A stretch of 64,000 nt of DNA from Gemmatimonadaceae bacterium (GCA_020846935.1 JADLCY010000001.1:682001-746000); one strand, 5' to 3'; positions 54,132 to 63,505 are shown, counted from the first letter of the stretch. The notes: a model not told the origin generated them from the letters alone. Translations and numbers: made by a program.

Positions 54132-54510
54132 CTTCCACCTCCGAGGGATGCATGGTCTTCATGCGCCTGCGGCACTGCCGTCGGCCTGTGATTCAGGCAA
54201 GGTCGCCCACGATGCGGCCGCGGCGACCTCAGGTTCCTGCTGCTGGAATCTGCTTCCGTCTCATGCAGACACCAGTTGGTGAGAATCCTGACAGGTTGCT
54301 CGACACCTCTCCGCTGACACCAGCGCGATGCTGCCTGCGCTTACCGCGACTCCCGGGCGACGCCTGATGGACACTGTGACGCACCCACGTTCGGAGCGTG
54401 AGCAGACACAGCGATGCGCATGGACATCGCTCATCACCTGCACGGGCAGACGCTACGCGCGTCTCTGCTGGTGCGGGGAGGTCTCCGGTTTCAGCGGCGG
54501 CAGTGCATCG
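54132..54510. other. Intergenic region, no gene seen
   Basis: A 379-base gap between the multi-TM protein gene and the LysR gene, both on the minus strand. Short frames here have no ribosome sites or recognisable sequence. The promoter of the multi-TM gene must lie in this stretch. Confidence 0.3.
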
Positions 54511-55443
54511 TCACTGCGTTGACTTGCACGCCTCACGCACGCAATCCCGGAGCCAACGGTGGGTCGGGTCCGCGTCCATCCGAGGATGCCACAGCAGGGA
54601 AACAGTGAACTCCCGCGCACCGCCCGGCAGCGGAAAGGTGAACATCCCCGCACGCATGCTGGCCGTGTGGCGTTCCGGGACGGTGGCAATCAGATCCGAC
54701 GATCGAGCCAGAGCAAGCGCCGCACCGAAACCCGCCACGATGGTGGCCACGTTGCGCCGACCACCGGAACGAAGGATCGCGTCATCGCCAATTGCCTCGT
54801 CCAACCGCCGTCGTGTCACGAGGATGTGCCGACCCGCATCGTAGCGGACGGCCGTCACCGGTCGTCGGGACAGCGGATGCCCGTCTCGCACCACCCCCAC
54901 GAGACGATCCCGGAACAGGCCCTGCGTACGAATTTCAGGTCCGATCTCTCTGTCGACCACACCGGTCTCGAGGTCCACGCCACCTTCGCGGAGCAACGCG
55001 CTCTCCTTGCTGACCTTCTGGACAAACCGGAGTCGGACACCCGGTGCGTCCTTCGCAATCCGCTCCATGAGGGCACCTCCGAAGTTTTCAACGAACCCAT
55101 CACTGGTCCGCATCGTGAACGTCCGGGTCGCGGCGCGCAGGTCCGGAAGCCTGGCTGGCTGGAGGATTGCCTGCACGTCTCGCAGCAGCGGTCCCACCCG
55201 TTCCCGCAACTCGATCGCGCGCGGTGTGGGCACGAGGCCGCGCCCGGCCCGGACGAGCAGGGGATCTCCCGTGGCCGAGCGCAAGCGCGCAAGGGCACGA
55301 CTCATCGCCGACGGGCTCAGGCGCAGGCGGCGCGCAGCGTGCGCAACGCTACCCGTCTCCAGAAGGGCGTCGAGCGTCGCCAGGAGATTCAGGTCCGGCA
55401 CCGAGGCGGGGCCCCCTGCGGAACGTGTGATATGGCGTCTCAT
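54511..55443 (-). CDS. LysR-family transcriptional regulator
   Basis: A 310-aa regulator. The winged helix-turn-helix occupies residues 15-75 (LNLLATLDALLETGSVAHAARRL, LSPSAMSRALARLR), and the type 2 periplasmic-binding-like effector domain covers the rest (MRTSDGFVENFGGAL, RDRLVGVVRDGHPLS, LRSSDLIATVPERH). ATG 55443 was chosen because the domain starts soon after; the frame is open from 55740. It is divergent from the membrane-barrel/DUF2306/DUF2938 operon, with 100 bases between, and is likely to control it. Confidence 0.9.
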   Translation of the reverse strand: MRRHITRSAGGPASVPDLNLLATLDALLETGSVAHAARRLRLSPSAMSRALARLRSATGDPLLVRAGRGLVPTPRAIELRERVGPLLRDVQAILQPARLPDLRAATRTFTMRTSDGFVENFGGALMERIAKDAPGVRLRFVQKVSKESALLREGGVDLETGVVDREIGPEIRTQGLFRDRLVGVVRDGHPLSRRPVTAVRYDAGRHILVTRRRLDEAIGDDAILRSGGRRNVATIVAGFGAALALARSSDLIATVPERHTASMRAGMFTFPLPGGAREFTVSLLWHPRMDADPTHRWLRDCVREACKSTQ

Positions 55444-55543
55444 GCATGTATTGTGTGCAATTCGTGCGTCTTCCGCCATGTCAGTCCGTGAGAAATCCTT
55501 CGGGTGCATAGGGAACACACCTCTCACCTGAAAACCGCTTTCC

Positions 55544-56353
55544 ATGACCCACCCCGAAAGACGTACTACTCGCGTATCGACCGCTCGCTTTGCCTTGCTG
55601 GTGCTGGCGGGCGCATATCCCGTGATCACCGCGATCTTGTACCTGCTCATGCCGCTCACGGCGGGTTGGGCGATCTGGCAGAAGACGCTGCTGGTGGCGC
55701 CTATGATGGTTGTCGCGATGGTCTGGGGCGTCATCCCCATCGTTCATCGCCGGTTTGGGCGGTTCATCTCGCAGGCGGTTGCGCTGATCGTCTCGCTGAC
55801 CGGCGCCCTCGCCAGTCCGGGGCCTGCCGGCGCCCAGGGCGCGGCGCCGCATGCTACGCGATGGGAGTTCAATCTTCCCTCAGGCACCCTGATCCCGATC
55901 GGCGGACAGGGCCGGGCACTCAAACGCGGCGATCACTCGGCAGCGCAACTCGCATGGAGGTCGCGACCCACTCTCGCTTTTACCACCACGGTTGGTTGGA
56001 CGCGCAGCCGCGACCTGGCGACGCCCGGGAAGCGGCGCGTTGATATCATCATGTACGACATCGGCGCCGAGTGGCGCCGCGCGCCGCTTGGTGCGGGAGT
56101 GCTGACAGCACGCCCCTTCATGGGTGTCGGTGCAGGTGGCCGGACCTACGACTACCGCGGGATCCGCGCGCACGCCACGCACACCATCGCCGCCTATGGC
56201 GCCGCTGGCACGGAACTGGGTGATGGGCGGCTGCGCTTGCGTTTCGAAGTGCGCGACTATGTCAGTGGCTTCGCATCTCCCGGTGACCAACACATCGGCA
56301 GAACACGCCATGATGCGCTGGTGATGGCAGGACTGCGTTGGGTGCGGCAATGA
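55544..56353 (+). CDS. Fusion of small two-TM protein with outer-membrane-like barrel
   Basis: A 269-aa protein of two unlike parts. Residues 1-75 match a small two-TM protein type (FALLVLAGAYPVITAILYLLMPLTAGW, TLLVAPMMVVAMVWGVIPI, then HRRFGRFI), usually a separate gene. Residues 77-98 (AVALIVSLTGALASPGPAGAQG) look like a signal peptide, and residues 100-269 are barrel-like strands (LAFTTTVGWTRSRD, ARPFMGVGAGGRTYDY) ending in LRWVRQ. No start codon is visible at the junction in this frame, so it reads as a fusion. It overlaps the DUF2306 gene by ATGA. Confidence 0.6.
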   Translation: MTHPERRTTRVSTARFALLVLAGAYPVITAILYLLMPLTAGWAIWQKTLLVAPMMVVAMVWGVIPIVHRRFGRFISQAVALIVSLTGALASPGPAGAQGAAPHATRWEFNLPSGTLIPIGGQGRALKRGDHSAAQLAWRSRPTLAFTTTVGWTRSRDLATPGKRRVDIIMYDIGAEWRRAPLGAGVLTARPFMGVGAGGRTYDYRGIRAHATHTIAAYGAAGTELGDGRLRLRFEVRDYVSGFASPGDQHIGRTRHDALVMAGLRWVRQ

Positions 56354-57030
56354 GCGCGCGTGGATTCGCCCCGTGGCGTCCGGGGTGGCGCGCACCGACG
56401 CTCCTGATCGCCTTGAGCCTCGTCCCGACGTTCGCCGGCGTGTGGCGACTTGCCGCGCTTGCCACCGGATCCGCGGGCTATTCCGACACCGCGCGCTTCC
56501 ATGCTGCGCCAGCACCGGTCGTGTTGCATATCCTCGCAGCAATCCCCTACAGCATTTTTGGAGCATTCCAGTTCGCGCCAGCATTGCGCCGACACAAGTG
56601 GCACCGCATCGCCGGCCGCGTGCTCGGCGCCTGCGGGCTGGTCGTGGCACTCTCCGGCCTGTGGATGGCGCAGTTCTATCCCTGGCCTGCAGGTGACGGC
56701 GTCGGCGTATACGTGGAACGATTGCTCGCTGGGACCGGCATGCTGACGTTCCTTGCGCTCGGCGTGCGCGCGGCAGCACAGATGAAGTTCCCAGCCCACG
56801 GGGCATGGATGACGCGCGCTTACGCCCTCGGCATGGGAGCTGCTACGCAAGTGCTCACACACCTGCCGTATGTCCTGTTGATCGGGACACCCGATGAAAC
56901 CTGGCGAGCGGTGCTGATGGGGGCCGGGTGGGTCATCAACCTGTTCGTTGCCGAATGGTCCATTTGGTCAGATCGGCGCGCCACCCGCGGTCCGCTGCCA
57001 CAAGTCGTTGTTGCAGGAGGCATCTCGTGA
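56350..57030 (+). CDS. DUF2306 membrane protein
   Basis: A 226-aa integral membrane protein with the DUF2306 pattern: RFHAAPAPVVLHILAAIPYSIFGAFQF, HRIAGRVLGACGLVVALSGLWMA and HGAWMTRAYALGMGAATQV. His residues in TM segments recall heme-binding membrane proteins, but function is unknown. It overlaps the upstream gene by ATGA and the downstream one by GTGA, forming a three-gene operon with control by LysR likely. Confidence 0.83.
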   Translation: MSARGFAPWRPGWRAPTLLIALSLVPTFAGVWRLAALATGSAGYSDTARFHAAPAPVVLHILAAIPYSIFGAFQFAPALRRHKWHRIAGRVLGACGLVVALSGLWMAQFYPWPAGDGVGVYVERLLAGTGMLTFLALGVRAAAQMKFPAHGAWMTRAYALGMGAATQVLTHLPYVLLIGTPDETWRAVLMGAGWVINLFVAEWSIWSDRRATRGPLPQVVVAGGIS

Positions 57031-57512
57031 TCGGGGAAACCATGCTCACCTCCGCGCTCATCGGAGCCGGCGCGACCGCTCTGACCGACCTTTGGAACAC
57101 GCTGCTCAGGCGAAGCCTCCACGTTTCGTCCCTCAACCTCTGCATGCTCGGGCGATGGGTGTGTCACCTGCGACGCGGCGTGTTCCGGCACGCCAGCATC
57201 ACGTCGGCACCATCATGCGCGCATGAATGCGGGTTCGGTTGGGTGATCCACTACGCGATTGGCGCTGCGCTGGCAGTTGGCTTCGTATGGTTGGTCGGTT
57301 CGAGGTGGCTGCAACACCCGACAGCGCTTGCTGCGCTGGTCTTCGGTGAATGCACCACGGTGTTTCCGTTCCTCATCCTCCAGCCCGCGCTGGGTCTTGG
57401 GATCGCCTCCTCGCAGGCACCGAGTCCATGGCGAGCTCGCCTCAAGAGCATTGGAACCCACACCGTGTTCGGCTTCGGGCTGTACGTGATGGCACTCACC
57501 TTCAAGGCCTGA
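57027..57512 (+). CDS. DUF2938 membrane protein
   Basis: A 161-aa protein with four TM segments of the DUF2938 family: MLTSALIGAGATALTDLWNTLLRR, GFGWVIHYAIGAALAVGFVWLVG, ALAALVFGECTTVFPFLILQPALGLGIASSQ and HTVFGFGLYVMAL. The GTG at 57027 overlaps the stop of the DUF2306 gene. The function of the family is unknown. Confidence 0.85.
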   Translation: MIGETMLTSALIGAGATALTDLWNTLLRRSLHVSSLNLCMLGRWVCHLRRGVFRHASITSAPSCAHECGFGWVIHYAIGAALAVGFVWLVGSRWLQHPTALAALVFGECTTVFPFLILQPALGLGIASSQAPSPWRARLKSIGTHTVFGFGLYVMALTFKA

Positions 57513-57704
57513 CGATACCAACCCGTGGGACAGTCGGCACGGTGCATCGACTGAGATAGTCGGTCGAGGTCCTATGCAGACGCCAAGGCACAACCCGACA
57601 ATCAAACACGGACCGCATCTCCCGCGTGAGCCTCACGACGTGCAGCACAGCAACCATCGAGGCAGCGATCCCATGCCCGCCGATCACAGCCAGACGACAA
57701 TGAC

Positions 57705-58445
57705 TCAGGTTCGACGCCCGACGAACACGTGACGCATCCATGGATCGATCGTGACGCGGGCTGGCAGCCCGGCCCCGTCAAAGAAGCGCAGCCACTCCGC
57801 CTCGCTGAACAAACCGTGCTGGTGTCGATCGAGGTCCATGCGCATCGATCCGTCGGCCTCGCGACGCACCACGGCGTACACCACCTCGAACGACGACGTG
57901 TCCGGATCCGCCGGCAGGCTCCACTCGAGAAACCGGAGCGCGCGACCGTCATCACCGTCCTCGCCACCGTGGTCGGCATCCGGATGGTACGACTCGCGCA
58001 CGACGTCGGGCGCCACGAGCACCTGCCCACCAGGCCGGCAATGCACCGCCGCCGTCGCCAGCGCCGCACGCACGTCGTCCGCGGCGACGAGGTACATGAT
58101 CGCGTCATGGATCAGCACCACGTCGAACTGTCGGGCAAGGCGAAGCGTGCGCATGTCGCCTTCGATGTGCTCGAGTTCCGGATTGATCGAGCGACTCGCC
58201 TGCAACATCCCCGGAGATCGGTCACTCAGCGTCAGCGCATAGTGCGCCTTCATGTGCGACGCGAGGTTCCCGCCGCCGGACCCGAGTTCCAGCATCGTTG
58301 GCCGCGTGCCCTCCGCCACCGGATCGAGCATGGTGAGGAACGACTCGACCTCCTCGGCGTAGTCCTTCGCGTCGGAGAGCAGTGGCCACCACGGCGCCAG
58401 TTCGTTGTAGAGGCGCAGGTTCTCGTTTGGGTCGTGTGCCGTCAC
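57705..58445 (-). CDS. Class I SAM-dependent methyltransferase
   Basis: A 246-aa cytoplasmic methyltransferase. Motif I is MLELGSGGGNLASHM (about residues 52-66), motif II SDRSPGMLQASR, motif III HIEGDMRTLRL, and the later strand VVLIHDAIMYLV matches motif IV. The substrate cannot be read; this family includes enzymes acting on small molecules and on lipids. No partner gene is adjacent on this strand. Confidence 0.85.
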   Translation of the reverse strand: MTAHDPNENLRLYNELAPWWPLLSDAKDYAEEVESFLTMLDPVAEGTRPTMLELGSGGGNLASHMKAHYALTLSDRSPGMLQASRSINPELEHIEGDMRTLRLARQFDVVLIHDAIMYLVAADDVRAALATAAVHCRPGGQVLVAPDVVRESYHPDADHGGEDGDDGRALRFLEWSLPADPDTSSFEVVYAVVRREADGSMRMDLDRHQHGLFSEAEWLRFFDGAGLPARVTIDPWMRHVFVGRRT

Positions 58446-58598
58446 TCCGCGACCTCCTCCCGCATGTTCGCCGCGCGCATCGAGCGGCGGTCGGCACGTC
58501 GCTGGCGTGCCATCACACGGACCTCATTGGGGAATTGCCACCTGCGCTTGTATCCCGATGCACCCATCGGGCACCGTCCCGTCGCTCGCTCGGCGGCG

Positions 58599-58991
58599 TC
58601 AGGTGCCGCTGGGCGACCGCCGCGTCATGACCATGGGGTAGCGCTTGCCGCCGTGGTAGGTGACCTCGCCCTGAACGCTGTTCCCGTCGGGGGTGAGCGT
58701 TCCCCTGAACGTGACAGGCCCTTCGGGCGACTCGACCGCGAGGTCGACCTGACGCCCGCTCACTGTCGCCGAGCGCACCGGCAAGGCATTCGGGCCGGCC
58801 GCGCGCAGCTCGCCGGTCCACGTCGCGCCAGCGCGCGCCAGCGTCATCGAACCCGGCGTGACTCGGCTCCCAACGTCCACCGAGAAGTCCCAGGCGCCGG
58901 CGAGGTCCGGCGCGGACGCGCGAGGAACGGTCGCTCCACACGCCGTTGCGGCGGAGAAGAGAAGGACAGCGAACGCGCGTCGAGACACCAT
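58599..58991 (-). CDS. Small lipoprotein, unknown function
   Basis: A 130-aa protein with a lipoprotein signal (AATAC, Cys18). The mature part is a run of beta strands (LAGAWDFSVDVGSRVTPGSMTL, WTGELRAAG, VDLAVESPEGPVTFRGTL, GEVTYHGGKRYPMVM), a lipocalin-like small barrel pattern. No named family is recognised. Confidence 0.7.
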   Translation of the reverse strand: MVSRRAFAVLLFSAATACGATVPRASAPDLAGAWDFSVDVGSRVTPGSMTLARAGATWTGELRAAGPNALPVRSATVSGRQVDLAVESPEGPVTFRGTLTPDGNSVQGEVTYHGGKRYPMVMTRRSPSGT

Positions 58992-59047
58992 GATCGGAGT
59001 ACCAGGCTGTAGAAGCAGTGCTGTACGAGGAACTTCCACCCTGCGTT

Positions 59048-59527
59048 TCAGCGTTCGTCCGCGAAGTTCGGAGTGCACACGATTTCGGTCGTGACGCTGC
59101 TCGCGATGAAGCACTGCTCGTGGGCGGCGTGGTGCATCGTCTCGATGTCGTCGCGCGTGGGACGCTTGTCACCGTCGAACCTGCTCATGGGCATCAGGTT
59201 GACGCGAACCATGGCCATCTTTCCGGCGGAGTTTCTCCCCATCGTGCCACGGGAATGATCTGTGTACTCGCTGACCACAAAGCCTCGCTTCGACGCGATC
59301 GACAGAAACCAGAGCATGTGACAACTGGAAAGGCTCGCCACGAACGCCTCCTCAGGGTCGACCGCCTCCGCGGACGACATGGGCACCGGGACGACGGCGG
59401 GCGATGAGGAGGCTGGCACCACCGTTCCGCCATCGAACGTCCACGTGTGTCTTCGGCTATAGCGGTTGGTCGTGAACGAGTCGTCGGTGCGGAGCTGCCA
59501 ATGGATCGTCGCGTGGTGAGTGGCCAT
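59048..59527 (-). CDS. OsmC-family protein
   Basis: A 159-aa protein of the OsmC/Ohr family, which reduces organic hydroperoxides through two conserved cysteines. Both are visible: LSSCHMLWFL and HEQCFIASSV. The central helix EEAFVASLSSCH is typical. It is probably a cytoplasmic thiol peroxidase. The start ATG at 59527 agrees with family length. Confidence 0.88.
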   Translation of the reverse strand: MATHHATIHWQLRTDDSFTTNRYSRRHTWTFDGGTVVPASSSPAVVPVPMSSAEAVDPEEAFVASLSSCHMLWFLSIASKRGFVVSEYTDHSRGTMGRNSAGKMAMVRVNLMPMSRFDGDKRPTRDDIETMHHAAHEQCFIASSVTTEIVCTPNFADER

Positions 59528-59561
59528 TCGCTCTTCTGGTGAGCTTGAATGAGGCTGGTCG

Positions 59562-59933
59562 TCAGATCGGCGTGGCGAACAGGAACACGATCATGCCTAT
59601 GGGCGCCCCTATGACGCCACCGACTACGGCTCCGCTCACCGCGCCACCGTACTCTTCCGACTGCCCGGCGAAGAACCCGATCACGCCACCGATGATCGCG
59701 CCCCAGAGCAGGCCGCGGCGGGCGACCGCGCCACGCGTCGGCCGCGACTCCTGACCCGACGGCCCCGCGTTGGTGCGCATCACATGCGGGAGCGCACCGA
59801 TGGTGGGCCGAATGGTGACGGCCTGCCGACACGGACCGGCGCACGTCGCAAACGTCACGGGAGCGACGGCCTGCGCGTCAGCCGTGGTGCAGAGCAGCGT
59901 AAGCAGGGCAATGCCACTCAGTCGAATCCGCAT
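59562..59933 (-). CDS. Secreted glycine-zipper protein
   Basis: A 123-aa protein with a signal peptide (to about residue 20), two Cys (CAGPC), and a Gly-rich hydrophobic end (LLWGAIIGGVIGFFAGQSEE, GAVVGGVIGAPIGMIV) of the glycine-zipper type that inserts in membranes. GGAGG stands six bases before the ATG. It lies 34 bases upstream of the OsmC gene on the same strand. Confidence 0.65.
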   Translation of the reverse strand: MRIRLSGIALLTLLCTTADAQAVAPVTFATCAGPCRQAVTIRPTIGALPHVMRTNAGPSGQESRPTRGAVARRGLLWGAIIGGVIGFFAGQSEEYGGAVSGAVVGGVIGAPIGMIVFLFATPI

Positions 59934-60124
59934 CTCGGTTCCTCCGGCCGATGGTCTAAGCTTGAACTGCATCGACACGGGTGACGCAAGGCGGCAGAGC
60001 AAATTCGCTCCAATGCCCGCGAGCTCGAGAGTGCGGTGATCCGGCTCCTGGCATACGGATCGCTCAAGCGTCGAGAGATTACCGTCGCTCTCGCGCAGGA
60101 AGCTGGCGCACCGAGGGCACAGCA

Positions 60125-60757
60125 TCAGACAGGTGCGCCTTCGTCGACGTCAGCAACTTTCCGGGGCACGCCGGCGCCATCCAACGATCGCTCGATTCGG
60201 GGATCAGGCACCAGCCAGAGCAGCGCAACGGCGACGTAGAGGACCTGCGCCACCCACGTCCACGCCAACGTACACACGATGGCGAGGAGATAGAGTGCTG
60301 GCGACACCCTGCCCTTCCAGTCACGGCCGACCGCGGCCTTCAACGGTGACTGCGGCCCCTGCGAGGCAATGATGGTTTGCTGCAGCATCCAGTAGGCGAT
60401 GGCCGCTGCCAGGAGCACCACGCCGTACAGCGCGGAGGGCACCGGAGCAAAATGGTTCGCGCCCATCCAGCCGGTGACGAAGGGAAGGAGCGACAGCCAG
60501 AACAACAGATGCAAGTTGGCCCAGAGAATGCCCCCGGTGACCCGGTTGCAGGTGTGGAGCATGTGGTGATGGTTGTTCCAGTAGATCCCTACGTAGACGA
60601 AGCTGAGCGCGTAGCTCATCAACACCGGAGTGAGCGGCGCCAGGGCTGCGAGGCTGTCCCCGGTGGGAATCTCCAGCTCGAGCACCATGATCGTGATGAT
60701 GATGGCGAGCACACCGTCGCTGAAGGCCTCGAGTCGGTTCTTGCCCATGTGGGTCAT
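60125..60757 (-). CDS. TMEM175-family potassium channel
   Basis: A protein of about 210 aa of the bacterial TMEM175 (DUF1211) family, K+-selective channels with six TM helices. The signature in TM1, RLEAFSDGVLAIIITIMVLEL, carries the FSDG motif and the hydrophobic gate residues. Further TM helices include LMSYALSFVYVGIYWNNHH and LHLLFWLSLLPFV. Starts at 60769, 60757 or 60748 are all possible. Confidence 0.88.
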   Translation of the reverse strand: MTHMGKNRLEAFSDGVLAIIITIMVLELEIPTGDSLAALAPLTPVLMSYALSFVYVGIYWNNHHHMLHTCNRVTGGILWANLHLLFWLSLLPFVTGWMGANHFAPVPSALYGVVLLAAAIAYWMLQQTIIASQGPQSPLKAAVGRDWKGRVSPALYLLAIVCTLAWTWVAQVLYVAVALLWLVPDPRIERSLDGAGVPRKVADVDEGAPV

Positions 60758-60905
60758 GCCGATCGTCATCCCCTCTCGTCCATCGAATGTCCTGCACCAA
60801 TCGCCTGGCGGCGCAACAAGGGGCAGCATATGCGTGGCGGCGGCAGCGCGCTACCGCCGGCCGATCGAATGCTCACGTCGTATCACGCCATCACGCGCTT
60901 GCGTA

Positions 60906-61568
60906 TCAAGCAGACACCGGGTCCACGCGATCGGCCTCGGAGCTTGGCGGTTCCCCGAGGAACTCGACCCACGCGCGCTTGATGCACGGGTAGTGCCGAG
61001 CGGCTTCGACCAGCGACAGGAAGGACTCGATGTTTCTCTCGAAGCGGGCCTGCAGCGCGTTGTCCGAGATACTGCCGGCTACCAGTGCCTTGTGTGCCTG
61101 CGCCAGTGAGAACATGTCAGGGTAGATCCGCGCGCCGAGGTGCTCGAACGGAACTCGCAGGGACCACAAACCCCGATTGCCACCCACGAGCGAGGGTGAG
61201 GCACTCAGGAGCAGGCCATGCTTGCCGTCGAACGGTTGCGGCCGAAAGCGCGAGGTCCAATCGATCAGGTTCTTGAGTAACCCTGGCATCGACGCGTTGT
61301 ACTCCGGCGACGAAATGATGAACGCATCGCTTGCCATGAGGCGACGCCGGAACTCCTGCGCCCCGGTGGGGAGATCGTGCGCTCTCTCCTCATCGCCGTC
61401 GTACGGCGGGACGTCGAAATCCCGCATGGCGGCCCGATCCACCGTCGCGCCGGCCTGCTGGGCGGTCCTGGCTGCGAGGTCGGCGAGCTTGACGTTCAGC
61501 GAGTCACCGCGAAGCGAGGCACCGAACACGAGAATATTGAGCTTTGGCTGCGGAACGGCTGGTCTCAT
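60906..61568 (-). CDS. NADPH-dependent FMN reductase
   Basis: A 220-aa flavodoxin-fold reductase. FMN-binding motifs: FGASLRGDSLNVKLA near the N-terminus and SSPEYNASMPGLLKNLIDWTSR near residue 90, both typical of the NADPH-dependent FMN/quinone reductase family. AGAGG stands a few bases before the ATG at 61568. Likely substrates are flavin, quinone or chromate; the sequence does not tell which. Confidence 0.9.
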   Translation of the reverse strand: MRPAVPQPKLNILVFGASLRGDSLNVKLADLAARTAQQAGATVDRAAMRDFDVPPYDGDEERAHDLPTGAQEFRRRLMASDAFIISSPEYNASMPGLLKNLIDWTSRFRPQPFDGKHGLLLSASPSLVGGNRGLWSLRVPFEHLGARIYPDMFSLAQAHKALVAGSISDNALQARFERNIESFLSLVEAARHYPCIKRAWVEFLGEPPSSEADRVDPVSA

Positions 61569-61658
61569 GTCGTCGCCTCTCGTTGGTGTCCGTGTGAGCT
61601 TCCCGGAATAGCACGCGTCGAGCGTGCTGGGCAAGGCATCCCATTCATGGGTCGGCGA

Positions 61659-62201
61659 TCAGGCGCCACCCCGGCCTGACGCCCAGATGATCCCGACGTC
61701 CAGGTGACCACGCGTGGTTCCACGTTCGCGAGCAAAGGATCCGTAGCGCCCTTCCACGGCCCACGATCCGCGTCGCATGCCAACGCCTCCCACCACGACC
61801 CACGTACTCCCGCTCGGCGGCGCCGGTCCGTCCTCCCACGCCACGGTGTAGCGTTCCGGTCCTGCCAGGAAATAGAACCCGGCGGGACCCAGAAGGAGTC
61901 CGTGCAGGCCCACGGACAGGCCGTTTCGTGCCGACTGTGGATAGGGAGGATAGACGGCCGCATATCCCTCGGCCCGTGGCATGTATCGTAGGGTCGCCAG
62001 AACCCGAAGGCCCAGGCGCCCGCTGGAGCGCTCCACGCCGACGCTCCCGGCGATGTTGTTGTCGAAGTTCCAGCCACTATCGCGCGTCAGGTACGCAGAG
62101 GCACCGACAAGGGCCCGCGCCCGTTGCGCGCTCATGATGCCCGGGCACGCGCTGGTGGTCATCAGGATTGCCAGGGCGTGAACCACCGAGCCGATGCGCA
62201 T
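61659..62201 (-). CDS. Secreted barrel-like protein
   Basis: A 180-aa protein with a signal peptide (to about residue 26) and alternating strands rich in Gly and aromatics (RLGLRVLATLRYMPR, WVVVGGVGMRRGSWAVEGRYG, GHLDVGIIWASG), an outer-membrane barrel pattern. No family is recognised. ATG 62201 was preferred over the adjacent GTG at 62204. Confidence 0.65.
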   Translation of the reverse strand: MRIGSVVHALAILMTTSACPGIMSAQRARALVGASAYLTRDSGWNFDNNIAGSVGVERSSGRLGLRVLATLRYMPRAEGYAAVYPPYPQSARNGLSVGLHGLLLGPAGFYFLAGPERYTVAWEDGPAPPSGSTWVVVGGVGMRRGSWAVEGRYGSFARERGTTRGHLDVGIIWASGRGGA

Positions 62202-62253
62202 CACCCTTTTCCTGGTGGAATGGTTCCGACGTACCCGCGCAGCTTGCCCCGTG

Positions 62254-62709
62254 TCACACGCGGCCCGCGCGGCCCATGTCGACCCTTGCCCTGCTGAGCG
62301 CGGACAGCCAGGCGCGTCCCGTGGCTCGCATGTGGGTGACTTCCCTGATGTTTGACACGACGTTGGCCAGATCCTTCACCGGCACATGGGTGTTTGCCGG
62401 CCGACCGAAGCTGAATCTCAGGCGCTGCCCGTCGTGCTCCAGAATGAGGCCACCTCCAAAGTAGTACCATGGGATCCAGAACCTTGCATCCGATACCGGC
62501 CAGCGAAAAACGACGCTCGCCTCCCCGGCTTCGATCGACGTTGCCAGGCCCTCAGCGCGCATGGCGCGCTCGAGTTTGCGCAGCTGCCACGGCCAGGCCG
62601 ATCCCGCACCGTGCGCCGTGAACATGACCAGCCGGCTCTGCAGCGAGAGCGTGCCGGGGATGCTGCTGATTCCGCGCAACAACCAGGCCTCAGTGCGAAG
62701 GTTGGTCAT
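62254..62709 (-). CDS. Hypothetical protein
   Basis: A 151-aa protein that I do not recognise. It has beta-rich segments (GTLSLQSRLVMFTAHG, ASVVFRWPVSDARFWIPWYYFGGGLILEH, RLRFSFGRP) and a C-terminal helix; the pattern recalls PH/GRAM-like domains. ATG 62709 has no clear ribosome site. Confidence 0.55.
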   Translation of the reverse strand: MTNLRTEAWLLRGISSIPGTLSLQSRLVMFTAHGAGSAWPWQLRKLERAMRAEGLATSIEAGEASVVFRWPVSDARFWIPWYYFGGGLILEHDGQRLRFSFGRPANTHVPVKDLANVVSNIREVTHMRATGRAWLSALSRARVDMGRAGRV

Positions 62710-62845
62710 TCATTGGGATGTTCGCGGAGCCGGGCCGGACGCCGTTAGCCTGACCGTCGAGCGGCATGCATGATCCGAGTCGTGTACACTTGCCGAGCGG
62801 GTCAGCCTGCAACATGCACGGCGTCTCCGGGCGGCACAAATTGCG

Positions 62846-63316
62846 CTAGTGCACGCGCGCAAGCTTTCGACAGGCCCACGGCTCGTGCTCGCTGACTGAG
62901 AGCGTATCACCGCGAAACCGGAAGTTGCGGCGCTGGTCCGTCCCGATGTACGCCGGGATCGTACCTCCCCGGACGTGATGAACGACGGTCGAGTCCGACG
63001 TGAGGGTGTAGGTACCGAAGTACCCGAGGTATTGTGTGCGCACTTCTGCCATACCGCGAATTGGAACGGAGTCCTTCGTGAAGGCGCCCGTCGGCATCGC
63101 GCGCATCGCCTGAATGGAGACGTTTCCTGCCGCATCGTAGATGAAGAAGCCGATCGGCTGGCGACCGAGCGAGTAGGTCGTGTCGCCGGGGCTATTCACG
63201 TTGCAGAACTCCAGTATGCGCCAAGTGCCCACGAGACGGGAGCCGGGCTTCTGCGCATCCGCAGGCTGACTCGCCAGAGTCAGAGCTGTGAACGCCGCGC
63301 ACGTCAATCGCCTCAC
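62846..63316 (-). CDS. Secreted lipocalin-like protein
   Basis: A 156-aa protein with a signal peptide (to about residue 21) and the lipocalin-like (DUF/lipocalin_5) pattern: LVGTWRILEF, PIGFFIYDAAGNVSIQAM, YFGTYTLTSDSTVVHHV and FRGDTLSVSE. Such proteins form an eight-stranded barrel; the ligand is unknown. The GTG start at 63316 follows AGAGG by five bases. Confidence 0.8.
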   Translation of the reverse strand: MRRLTCAAFTALTLASQPADAQKPGSRLVGTWRILEFCNVNSPGDTTYSLGRQPIGFFIYDAAGNVSIQAMRAMPTGAFTKDSVPIRGMAEVRTQYLGYFGTYTLTSDSTVVHHVRGGTIPAYIGTDQRRNFRFRGDTLSVSEHEPWACRKLARVH

Positions 63317-63452
63317 ATCAACCTCTCGGTGTTGGGGGCCAAATGGCCCGTCGGTATGACGTTTGTGTTCAGCAGCGATGCGGTATCAAGGAAGGTGGCG
63401 CAGCCGCCAACAACCACAGCCTCGTCTGCTGCAACACACTGTTATGTCGCCC

Positions 63453-63490
63453 TTGACAGGATGGGCTTACCTGTACAGATTATCTGTACA
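63453..63490 (+). promoter_or_regulatory. Promoter with perfect palindromic operator of the toxin-antitoxin pair
   Basis: TTGACA (63453-63458) matches the -35 consensus fully; GATTAT (63478-63483) or the TACAAT at 63487-63492 are -10 candidates. A perfect 9-1-9 palindrome, TGTACAGAT-T-ATCTGTACA (63472-63490), covers the -10 area. It is well placed for autorepression by the YefM-like antitoxin; Phd/YefM operators often carry TGTACA. Confidence 0.75.
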
Positions 63491-63505
63491 ATACCGGAGG
63501 TTCCC

